Source: Candidatus Moraniibacteriota bacterium (GTDB taxonomy: Bacteria > Patescibacteriota > Minisyncoccia > Moranbacterales > GCA-2747515). Taken from it: 15,161 bases of DNA. Each line of letters starts with the position of its first letter. The stretch's first letter is position 1. The position numbers were made by a program, and so were the translations under genes. This document shows positions 1-6,800 of this stretch, piece by piece. The notes below the pieces were generated by a model. It was not told the origin of the DNA and ran no database searches. It worked only from the letters and a program-made list of their open reading frames with translations. The stretch is taken from positions 1-15,161 of the forward strand of contig JALVPE010000043.1 of the NCBI GenBank assembly GCA_027031945.1. Direction: 5' to 3'.

Positions 1-65
1 ACGGAGAAACTTTGGATGAACGACGACGAAGAATGGACGAAGAAGATTTAAATAATAATAACTAA
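1..65 (+). CDS. C-terminal end of an upstream gene (partial, frame uncertain)
   Basis: An open frame enters from the left edge and ends at TAA 63-65. Read in this frame the tail is GETLDERRRRMDEEDLNNNN, a charged hydrophilic C-terminus. A second frame, ending at TAA 49-51, is also open over this short stretch, so the choice rests only on the plausible hydrophilic composition. The stop lies 8 nt before the endonuclease start at 74, which suggests that the endonuclease may be transcribed from an upstream promoter with this gene. No function can be assigned. Confidence 0.35.
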   Translation, partial: GETLDERRRRMDEEDLNNNN

Positions 66-73
66 ATAAATTT

Positions 74-601
74 ATGAAAGAAGGTGGAACTGGCGGAGCC
101 AATACAAAAACAGGGCTTGCTTTTGAGGGAAAAGTTGATTTTTTGACTTTTATCGCTAAACAAAAAGATTACAAAGTAAAAGGCAATGCTATCTTTTACA
201 AGGGAGAAGAAGTGGCAAAATCATTTAAAAAATATGGGTTATATAAATATCTTGAAACACAAAGAATAGATTACAAGAAATTTATCTCCAAAAAACTTTT
301 GCCGGACGATGCCATTTTTGTAATCACAAACAATACATTTTTTATTTTGGAAATAAAATTTCAGAAAGTGGGTGGTTCTACCGATGAAAAATTACAAACT
401 TGCGATTTTAAGATTAAACAATATAGAAAATTATTAGCTCAATTGAATGTTGAAGTTGAATATATTTATATTTTAAATGATTGGTTTAAAAAATCTGAAT
501 ATAAAGATGTTTTGGATTACATTATTTCCATAAAAGGTTGCTCATATTATTTCAATTATTTACCTTTATATAAAATAGGTTTACCGGTGCCGGAGAAATA
601 A
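74..601 (+). CDS. Type II restriction endonuclease, PD-(D/E)XK-like
   Basis: Probable restriction endonuclease of 175 aa that would cut DNA at the site protected by the methyltransferase encoded at 1170-1922. Seen: a Gly/Thr-rich start (GGTGGANTKTGLAFEGKVD, residues 4-22), then a PD-(D/E)XK-like core with P77-D78-D79 and the strand FFILEIKFQ giving E93-x-K95, followed by GSTDEKLQT (101-109), a motif I associate with small type II endonucleases. No membrane segment or signal peptide is present. The start is the first ATG; there is no recognisable ribosome binding site, as for most genes here. It is separated from the HTH-methyltransferase operon by 76 nt that contain an operator-like inverted repeat, so it is probably not under the same promoter. 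The cleavage specificity cannot be read from the sequence. A solitary nuclease of another kind is possible, but the adjoining methylase makes an R-M role likely. Confidence 0.72.
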   Translation: MKEGGTGGANTKTGLAFEGKVDFLTFIAKQKDYKVKGNAIFYKGEEVAKSFKKYGLYKYLETQRIDYKKFISKKLLPDDAIFVITNNTFFILEIKFQKVGGSTDEKLQTCDFKIKQYRKLLAQLNVEVEYIYILNDWFKKSEYKDVLDYIISIKGCSYYFNYLPLYKIGLPVPEK

Positions 602-630
602 ACAAAAGATACTTTTAAAAACATGTGGAT

Positions 631-656
631 AAGTGTAAACAAAATAGTTTACACTT
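631..656. promoter_or_regulatory. Operator-like perfect inverted repeat upstream of HTH gene
   Basis: AAGTGTAAAC (631-640) is followed by a 6-nt spacer and its exact reverse complement GTTTACACTT (647-656). The arms are 10 bp and perfect. The element lies 21 nt before the start of a small HTH protein, the arrangement expected of a controller-protein binding site in an R-M system. A -35-like TTTACA (648-653) lies in the right arm and TACAAT (671-676) lies 17 bp downstream. That -10 abuts the ATG at 678, so if it is used transcription would start inside the annotated gene and a later start (ATG 705) would be needed. The repeat is AT-rich and lacks a T-tract, so a terminator role is less likely. 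Confidence 0.6.
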
Positions 657-677
657 TGAAATATTTATGATACAATT

Positions 678-899
678 ATGTTAGAACAAGAGATTAAAAA
701 AGTGATGAAGAAAAGAGGGTTGTTGCCGGTGGATGTTTACAAGCCTCTAAAAATAAACAGAGTAAATTTTTATCGGGCGATTAAAACTTCCAATTTAAAA
801 AATAAAACTCTTAATAAAATTCTCACTTTTTTAGATCTTGAGTTAAACATAAAACTTAAAACCAAAAAGAATGAGAATCAAAAAAGAAAAAATTTATAA
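678..899 (+). CDS. Small helix-turn-helix protein, putative R-M controller
   Basis: A 73-aa basic protein that looks like a compact helix-turn-helix regulator. Residues 5-45 can be read as a run of helices (QEIKKVMKKRG, then VDVYKPLKI and RVNFYRAIKTSN as the helix-turn-recognition helix pair, then TLNKILTFLDLEL), the layout of Xre/C-protein type regulators. The C-terminus is a lysine/asparagine-rich tail. It sits between the endonuclease and the methyltransferase and is preceded by a 10-bp-arm inverted repeat, so autoregulation and timing of the R-M genes is the likely job (inference). Its 3' end overlaps the next gene by 29 bp in another frame, which suggests translational coupling. No Shine-Dalgarno is visible. 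ATG 705 is an alternative start that would better fit the candidate promoter but would cut into the first helix. Confidence 0.6.
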   Translation: MLEQEIKKVMKKRGLLPVDVYKPLKINRVNFYRAIKTSNLKNKTLNKILTFLDLELNIKLKTKKNENQKRKNL

Positions 900-1173
900 A
901 AAGTTGTATGTGACCAATGATTATGAAGCTACGACAGACAGACAAATGAAGCACTTTGTAATTTGCGGAGATAAAAATTGGGATTATTTCTTTAATAAGA
1001 GAGTGGAGGACAAAAAATACTTTGTTAAGGCGGAAAATGTTAAATTGATTGAGTTTTTTACACAGAGTGCCTTGGGAAAATATTTGGAAAAATTGCCAAA
1101 GACAAAGTTATTAAATTTTTCTTACGATAAAAATTTTATCGCCGTTTTGGAATTGATAAATCAAACAAAATGA
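871..1173 (+). CDS. Unknown 100-aa protein within the R-M operon
   Basis: Not recognised. The protein is 100 aa and lysine-rich, with aromatic clusters (residues 37-56, DYFFNK and KKYFVK) and a C-terminal alternation of hydrophobic stretches (LLNFSYDKNFIAVLEL). No membrane segment, signal peptide or catalytic signature is visible. It begins within the HTH gene (29-bp overlap, +1 frame) and ends with an ATGA overlap onto the methyltransferase, so all three are probably translated from one mRNA. The long 5' overlap leaves open a shorter start at TTG 904 or GTG 910. Given its place it may be an R-M accessory protein, such as a specificity, partner or inhibitor subunit, but nothing in the sequence shows which. 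Confidence 0.5.
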   Translation: MRIKKEKIYKKLYVTNDYEATTDRQMKHFVICGDKNWDYFFNKRVEDKKYFVKAENVKLIEFFTQSALGKYLEKLPKTKLLNFSYDKNFIAVLELINQTK

Positions 1174-1922
1174 CTAAAAAAGAATTGGAATTGCATCCAA
1201 AAGAATTTGATTTGGAATGCACGACGGTGTGGTCGTTTCCGCGACGAGGGAAGTGGGCGACGCATAAATCGGACTGGAGAGGAAATTGGTCGCCGGAAGT
1301 GGTGCGCAATTTGATTTTGCGTTACTCCAAAGAAAAAGAACATTTGCTTGATTGTATGGTTGGTGGCGGAACAACCGCTATTGAGGCAAAAATTTTAAAT
1401 AGGCATATTACTTGCACGGACATAAACGACAAAGCAATTGAGCGAACCAAAAAATCTTTAGAGTTTGACGCAAAAAACGAAACAAGACAAAGAATACAAA
1501 AAGCCGATGCGCGCAACCTTGATTTTATAAAAGACGAAGAAATTGATTTTGTTTTAACTCATCCGCCCTATGCGGATATTATCAAGTATAGCGAGGGAAA
1601 AATAGAAGATGACTTGTCTAATATTCATGACATAGATAAATTTGTGGATGAGATGGAATTGGTAGCCAAAGAATTGTATCGGGTTTTGCGACCGGGAAAA
1701 TATTGCGCGATTTTAATTGGGGATACGAGGCGAAATAAAATGTATCAGCCGATGGCTTATAAAGTAATGGATAAATTTTTAAAAGTCGGTTTTAAACTAA
1801 AAGAGGATATTATTAAGAAACAACATAATTGTAAAGCTACAGGATTTTGGGTTAATAAATCGAAAGATTATAATTTTTTATTAATAATGCATGAACACTT
1901 ATTTATATTTCTGAAAAGATAA
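1170..1922 (+). CDS. DNA amino-methyltransferase (N6-adenine or N4-cytosine), type II
   Basis: Transfers a methyl group from S-adenosylmethionine to an exocyclic amino group in the recognition site, protecting it from the partner endonuclease. Seen in its 250 aa: an N-terminal WSFPRRGKWATHK and RGNWSPEVVRNLILRYS block (21-53, motif X-like); LLDCMVGGGTT (59-69), a variant of the SAM-binding FxGxGTT motif; D84 in TCTDIN as the likely ribose-binding acid; and THPPYADIIKYS (130-141), the catalytic PPY motif. The SAM motif comes before the PPY motif, unlike the classical beta-type order of N6_N4_Mtase proteins. The second Gly of the usual FxGxG is present, but the motif opens with DCM rather than D-x-F. 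The start overlaps the previous stop (ATGA). Whether it makes m6A or m4C cannot be decided here. Confidence 0.82.
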   Translation: MTKKELELHPKEFDLECTTVWSFPRRGKWATHKSDWRGNWSPEVVRNLILRYSKEKEHLLDCMVGGGTTAIEAKILNRHITCTDINDKAIERTKKSLEFDAKNETRQRIQKADARNLDFIKDEEIDFVLTHPPYADIIKYSEGKIEDDLSNIHDIDKFVDEMELVAKELYRVLRPGKYCAILIGDTRRNKMYQPMAYKVMDKFLKVGFKLKEDIIKKQHNCKATGFWVNKSKDYNFLLIMHEHLFIFLKR

Positions 1923-2012
1923 TAAAGTTTATTGTTGAAGAATTAAGATAGTTGTTGTTTTTGAAATATTGTGATGTATAAATTTACATACACGATAACA
2001 TTAAAATAAAAA

Positions 2013-2050
2013 ATTAGTGTATTACTATAGTATGATACTAGCATTAGTGT
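2013..2050 (+). promoter_or_regulatory. Putative promoter/operator: paired ATTAGTGT repeats around a small palindrome
   Basis: The octamer ATTAGTGT occurs at 2013-2020 and again at 2043-2050, exactly 30 bp apart (about three helical turns). Between them lies a 13-bp palindrome, TAGTATGATACTA (2028-2040), that overlaps two -10-like hexamers, TATAGT (2026-2031) and TATGAT (2031-2036). No good -35 is seen, which is compatible with an activator- or repressor-controlled promoter for the gene starting at 2083. The repeats are visible in the sequence; the regulatory role is inference. Confidence 0.4.
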
Positions 2051-2068
2051 TGATTATGAACAAAAATA

Positions 2069-2082
2069 GGGAGGAGTAAATT
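2069..2082 (+). promoter_or_regulatory. Strong Shine-Dalgarno deciding the 2083 start
   Basis: GGGAGGAG (2069-2076) lies 6 nt before ATG 2083. It is the best ribosome binding site in the window, whereas most neighbouring genes have none. It argues that translation initiates at 2083 and not at TTG 2155, so the in-frame TAA at 2146-2148 has to be explained. Confidence 0.7.
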
Positions 2083-2148
2083 ATGCAATGCAGTTCTTTT
2101 TTACATGAATTAGATGAGTATGGAAAGGGTTTTGTACAAAAATTGTAA
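2083..2148 (+). other. 21-codon ORF in frame with, and cut off from, the following gene by TAA
   Basis: ATG 2083 opens a reading frame of 21 codons (MQCSSFLHELDEYGKGFVQKL) ending at TAA 2146-2148. The frame is the same as that of the 252-aa ORF at 2155-2913, and the sequence after the stop continues as a plausible charged helix (RQLRLLEKEGRVKH). The likely reading is one 276-codon gene interrupted by a nonsense codon. Alternatives are a leader peptide with reinitiation at TTG 2155, stop readthrough, or an assembly error. The excellent Shine-Dalgarno ahead of 2083 and its absence ahead of 2155 favour the interrupted-gene view. Confidence 0.55.
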
Positions 2149-2154
2149 AGACAA

Positions 2155-2913
2155 TTGCGATTACTTGAAAAAGAAGGACGAGTAAAACACTCTCAGGAGG
2201 AGCCCATTCGTGTAGCGGGGGTGCCAGTACCACAGGTTGGCCTTGCTATAGATCCAATTGCTGATCGGCAACGTAAGTTGAGGCGTGATATAGCGCTTAA
2301 AAAATATCAAAACTATACTAAAATGTCACGATTATTTCGTGATAGGTTAGTGTCAATAGGTATTAAACCTATTGCAATTATTCCAAGAGATAAATGGTAT
2401 GAAATTTGCAGAATGCTTAATTTGTATTATTTTCTCAATGTAACAGATTTTGGCTATGTAACTGTTTGTTGTGATCCATCTGAAATACAGGAACTGAATC
2501 ATCAAAAATTGTCACAAAGAGAATTAAAGCGCAAATTATGGCCAGAATACAACAATGTACGTCATCGTATAAGTGGACCTTCTGTAAAAATCATATTACC
2601 AGAAGCGCCACAGGAAGTGCAAGAAGTACTTGTTAAAGTACATCAGTATAAGGGAGCAAAAAATACTGATGAAAGTGCTTATTCAGGTGGAGAAGAATAT
2701 ATCTTTGCAAAGGTTGGAGTAGCATTGGATGAAAATTCCTTTGTTATTGATGATGATATCGGGATTAAACCAGATGGCAAGTTTGATCCAATTGTTTTTC
2801 TCAATACACATAACGATCCAGGTGTGACAGCTATTGTTGCACAGTACGGGGAGTTTAATCTTGAAAAGCAGGCTGTAGAAACAGCCAAAAAAATCATTTA
2901 CAGAGATTTTTAG
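2155..2913 (+). CDS. Unknown 252-aa protein, probably a nonsense-interrupted gene
   Basis: Not recognised. As delimited it begins at a TTG with no ribosome binding site and encodes 252 soluble residues. Visible features are a basic, helical N-terminus, a proline/valine-rich segment (AGVPVPQVGLAIDP, 21-34), a strongly charged helix (ADRQRKLRRDIALKKYQ, 36-52), a compact region around RDKWYEICRMLNLYYFLNVTDFGYV (78-102), a KIILPEAP strand (about 144-151), and a C-terminal half with alternating strands and acidic loops (VIDDDIGIKPDGKFDP). No signal peptide or membrane helix is present. The true start is probably ATG 2083, with an in-frame TAA at 2146 breaking the gene. If the protein is made at all it may start here or at internal ATG 2323. 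Arginine codons CGT/CGA/CGG are used more than in the neighbours, which hints at a different origin. A strong terminator follows directly. Confidence 0.55.
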   Translation: MRLLEKEGRVKHSQEEPIRVAGVPVPQVGLAIDPIADRQRKLRRDIALKKYQNYTKMSRLFRDRLVSIGIKPIAIIPRDKWYEICRMLNLYYFLNVTDFGYVTVCCDPSEIQELNHQKLSQRELKRKLWPEYNNVRHRISGPSVKIILPEAPQEVQEVLVKVHQYKGAKNTDESAYSGGEEYIFAKVGVALDENSFVIDDDIGIKPDGKFDPIVFLNTHNDPGVTAIVAQYGEFNLEKQAVETAKKIIYRDF

Positions 2914-2919
2914 TGGCAG

Positions 2920-2958
2920 ACCTCATTGTTATGTAATAACAGTGAGGTTTTTATTTTA
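2920..2958 (+). terminator. Rho-independent terminator
   Basis: ACCTCATTGTTAT (2920-2932) pairs with ATAACAGTGAGGT (2936-2948) across a 3-nt loop, a 13-bp stem with a single G-T wobble. It is followed by a T-rich tail (TTTTATTTT). It starts 6 nt after the stop at 2913. The minus-strand side lacks a comparable T-tract, so it mainly ends plus-strand transcription, although it also lies just past the end of the convergent ung gene. Confidence 0.88.
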
Positions 2959-2961
2959 CTA

Positions 2962-3633
2962 CTAGAATTTCCAGTCTATTTTTTGTTTGTTGTGTTTTTT
3001 GAGATAATTGTTTGTTTGAGAGAAATGTTTGCAACCAAAAAAACCATTGTTTGCTGAAAATGGGGAAGGATGTGCAGCTTCAAGTACTAAGTGCTTTGAG
3101 CGGTCAATGACTGTGCCTTTTTGTTTGGCATAATTACCCCATAGGAGAAATACAAGATTTTCTTTTTTGTCTGAGAGTTGTCTTATGACTTCATCAGTAA
3201 ATTGTTCCCAACCTTTATTTGCGTGAGATCCTGCTTCGTTTTTGCGTACAGTTAAAACTGAATTAATAAGTAGTACACCTTGATTTGCCCAGTTTGTTAG
3301 ATTTCCTTTTGTGAAATCTTTTTTGATGTCTAAATCAGAATCTAGTTCTTTGTAAATATTTTTGAGTGAGGGTGGTGGAGTTACTCCATCTTGCACAGAA
3401 AAGCACAGTCCATGAGCCTGTCCCGGATTGTGGTAGGGATCTTGTCCAATTATGACAACTTTGACTTTATCAAACGGTGTGGAATTAAAAGCATTAAAAA
3501 CATTTTTTGGATGTGGAAAAACAGTTTTGGTGAGATATTCATCTCGCACAAAATCTGATAATTGTTTCCACTCACGAGTTTCAAAATATGGTTGCAATAC
3601 CTTTTTCCAACTTTTTTCTATTTTTACATTCAT
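2962..3633 (-). CDS. ung: Uracil-DNA glycosylase, family 1
   Basis: Removes uracil arising from cytosine deamination or dUMP misincorporation, the first step of base excision repair. The 223-aa length is normal for the family. Seen: the catalytic water-activating motif GQDPYH (63-68, Asp65), F78 in LCFSV for stacking on the uracil, LLINSVLTV (121-129) with the uracil-binding Asn124, and the Leu-loop HPSPFSA (188-194) carrying the catalytic His188. These leave little doubt about function. It is transcribed divergently from the A2M gene across a 209-bp AT-rich spacer and converges on the terminator at 2920-2958. No Shine-Dalgarno precedes its ATG. I see no unusual feature in it. Confidence 0.97.
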   Translation of the reverse strand: MNVKIEKSWKKVLQPYFETREWKQLSDFVRDEYLTKTVFPHPKNVFNAFNSTPFDKVKVVIIGQDPYHNPGQAHGLCFSVQDGVTPPPSLKNIYKELDSDLDIKKDFTKGNLTNWANQGVLLINSVLTVRKNEAGSHANKGWEQFTDEVIRQLSDKKENLVFLLWGNYAKQKGTVIDRSKHLVLEAAHPSPFSANNGFFGCKHFSQTNNYLKKHNKQKIDWKF

Positions 3634-3842
3634 AATTTTTTTGTGTAGAAATTACATTGTTAAATCTTAGTGATTTCCTTATTATTTAATTTACGATATC
3701 TAGCCTATATAGTCTATTATGAATTATAATAAATTTATTTATATTTTATATTAAATATAGTTTTTAATTGATTTAAATTTCATATAAAATAATTATAGCA
3801 GTTTATGTTATAATATAAAAATAAATCAAATAAAATAAAAAT
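3634..3842. promoter_or_regulatory. Divergent AT-rich promoter region between ung and A2M
   Basis: A 209-bp gene-free spacer of very high A+T content. On the plus strand an extended -10, TGTTATAAT (3806-3814), would start transcription near 3821 and give a roughly 20-nt leader without a Shine-Dalgarno before ATG 3843; no matching -35 is seen, as is usual for extended -10 promoters. On the minus strand a TATAAT-like sequence lies around 3720-3730 and could serve ung. No RNA gene or larger repeat was seen. Confidence 0.5.
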
Positions 3843-6800
3843 ATGAAAAAATTCTTTTTTGCTTTTATGATTTTGCTTGCATCTACGATTGGTGGAAGTG
3901 TTTTGGCATCTTATGATAACACTTATATCTATGTTGAGAAGGCTACCGGTGATGATTATGCTTTCGGTCATGATGGCGTTCAATCATTTGCTTCTACACA
4001 GGATATAGTACTTACAACAATGGGAAATAATATAAATGGTAATATTGATATTGATATATCGAAAGCAAATATGGATGATGTATTGAGATATTTGACATAT
4101 CGTGGTGAGGGAAAACAAATCAATGCTGATATTTCGGTTAGTGATCAAGATATAATTACAACAATGAATGTGCAGTTGGGGGATAAGTTTACACTTCCTG
4201 TTGATGGAAATGGAATTTGGTTGTTACATGTGAAAGCTGATAAAGCAGAAATTTTTATGTATGTAATTCGTTCTAAATATGGAACAGTTGTAAAAGAAGA
4301 AAAAGACGGATTGTTGGTTTGGGTACAAGATTTTGACAGTGGAAAAAGTATGGAAGATATTCCAATTTCAATTTATTCTTTACGTAATGAAGTCAAAAAA
4401 CGTACAGAATCAAAAACAAATGGTAAAGGTATTGCACATATGGATACATCAGCAAAATATGATGTGATGATTGTAGGGGATGAAGATGAGGCGCTTGTAC
4501 CACTCAATCTAGAATATCTAAATATAGGTTATAAAAATGATGAGAATAGATATCAAGGACAAAAAGAAGTTGCAAGAAATTTTATATTCACAGATAGGCC
4601 GATTTATAAGCCGGGAGATAAAGTATTTTTTAAGATAATTTCTCGTATTGATGATGATGAAACATATCATGTGATGAATGGGAAATGGAAGGCACAAATT
4701 GTAAAAGGTTGGGGTGATGAACAAGAAATAATAGCTAAAGATGAATATGAAATGAATTCTTTTGGTTCGATTTTTGGAGAATTTGTATTGCCGGAAGATT
4801 TAAAGACCGGAGAATACTATCGTTTGGAGGTTTCAAATGATAATTATGATGGAAGTGCGTCATATGGTTGGTTTGATAATAATTATAGTGTAGATTTGCA
4901 AGTTGAAAATTATCGTAAACCAGAATATAAAATTGATGTAAAAATTGATAATTATGAATATATTAATAAAGAAAATATAACTTTCGATATTGATGGAAAT
5001 TATTTTTCAGGGGAGGCATTATCTGGAGAAACTATCGAATATGTTGTTAATGAAAGAGATTTTTGGGATCCAACGTATGTTGATGATTTTTTAAGTAATT
5101 CAAATACATATTTGTATGGCTATAGATATGGGAAGGAAGTTCAAAAGGGTAAAGTACAGTTAGATGAAGGTGGGCACGCAAAAGTATCAATCCCAACTGC
5201 CGTTAAGGATGGAAAACCGAAAGTATATATGATAGAAGTTTCATACAAACCAAAAACAGGAGAGCCGGTAATCGATCAAGAAAATGCATTGGTACATGCT
5301 GGGGAGTATGGTATTTTTCGTTCAGATTATCAGTATTCTTTTGGCGTAAATAAAGATGCAAAAATCAATCTTGTCTTACATGGCTTTGTGCCGAGTGCGG
5401 ATGTAAATAAAAAAACTATAAATATATCTGGAATACGTACTTGGTGGGTAGTAGAAAATAATGATGCCAGATATCGAAAATATGTGCGTAAAGAAGAAGA
5501 TATAGTATCTGAAACGATTGTTACAAATAATAATGGACAAGCGCAATTTCAATTTACACCACAAAAATCAGGTTTATATAAATTTACAGCAACAAGTATA
5601 GATCAATTTGGAAATACTATTAAAAAAGAATTTTCTGTATGGATACATGATATGGATAAATTTGTGCCAGAACAAAATAATGATTTGTCTCTAACTTTGA
5701 ATAAAGGGGAATATAATCCAAAAGATTCTGTTATTGCAACAATTGCTTCTAAGGTAGCAGATAGGGACGTGTTGTTTGATATTGAGCGTGATTTTGTACA
5801 CACTTATAAGGTGGTTCATCTTGATTCATATACAAAAGATATAACTATCGATGTGAAAGATGAATATATACCAAATATGCAAGTAAGTGTTGCAAGTTTT
5901 TCTTCAAATCATTTAAATGTAGCGCAGAAAGAAATGAAAATATCAGCACAATCAAAAAAACTTAATATTACGCTTTCTACAAATAAACAAAAATATGGCC
6001 CTGGTGAGGAAGTTACGGTTAATATAATGGCAAAAGATAAAAAAGGAAATCCACAAAAAGCAGATATAACTATATGGGCTATTGATAAAGCGCTACTTGA
6101 ATTGACTGGATCTGGAAATTATAATATATACAATAAGTATTGGAAACAACGTCCTGGGTATACTAACACAACAAATTCTCTTAGAGGCATCTGGATGAAT
6201 GTAGCTGAGGGTGGAGGATGTTTTGTAGAAGGCACTAAAGTGTTGATGGGAGATAAAACTACAAAAAATATTGAAGACGTAGATGTAGGTGATGTTATTT
6301 CAACTTTTGCACAAGATGGTAGCGGGGAGTTGATTACTGCACGTGTTTTAAAAACACATAGTGCCACAGTAAACGGATATTTGACAATAAATAATGCGTT
6401 AAACGTTACTGATAATCATATTGTATGGGTAAATAATACATGGAAAAGAGCAGGAGATATTCGTATCGGAGATAAAATGCGAAATAAAGACGGTAATGAA
6501 ATTGTAGTTGAAGATATACACTGGAATAGTGGTAAAAAACGAGTATATAATTTAATTGTAGAAGATGCACATACTTATATTGCTCAAGGGTATTTTGTAC
6601 ACAATGGTAAAGGCGGTAGTGAAAGGTCAATTTTTAAAGATATGGCATATTGGAATCCACGTGTGCGTACAGGAAATGATGGAAAAGCGAAAATTACTTT
6701 CAAATTGCCAGATGATTTGACTACCTGGGTGATTTCGGCAGTAGGTGCTACAAAAGAAACAATTGTAGGTAATACAGCAACTGAAATACACACAACAAAA

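Noticed and set aside
871..899. Programmed -1 frameshift joining the HTH protein and the 100-aa protein at the A-rich overlap
   Set aside because: The second ORF is in the +1 frame relative to the first, so slippage of -1 on the A-runs would not enter it, and an ordinary ATG is present at 871.
1161..1516. Minus-strand ORFs across the methyltransferase, and similar ones under A2M, ispD and ispF
   Set aside because: They are shadow frames with low-complexity or improbable composition opposite clearly conserved genes.
2083..2913. Alternative genetic code explaining the in-frame stop
   Set aside because: Known recoding in related candidate phyla concerns TGA, while the internal codon is TAA. 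TGA and TAA both end intact genes here (for example TGA at 8787-8789 and 11574-11576).
6219..6605. A full intein with homing endonuclease
   Set aside because: The domain is only 129 residues and has no LAGLIDADG or HNH segment between the N- and C-terminal blocks.
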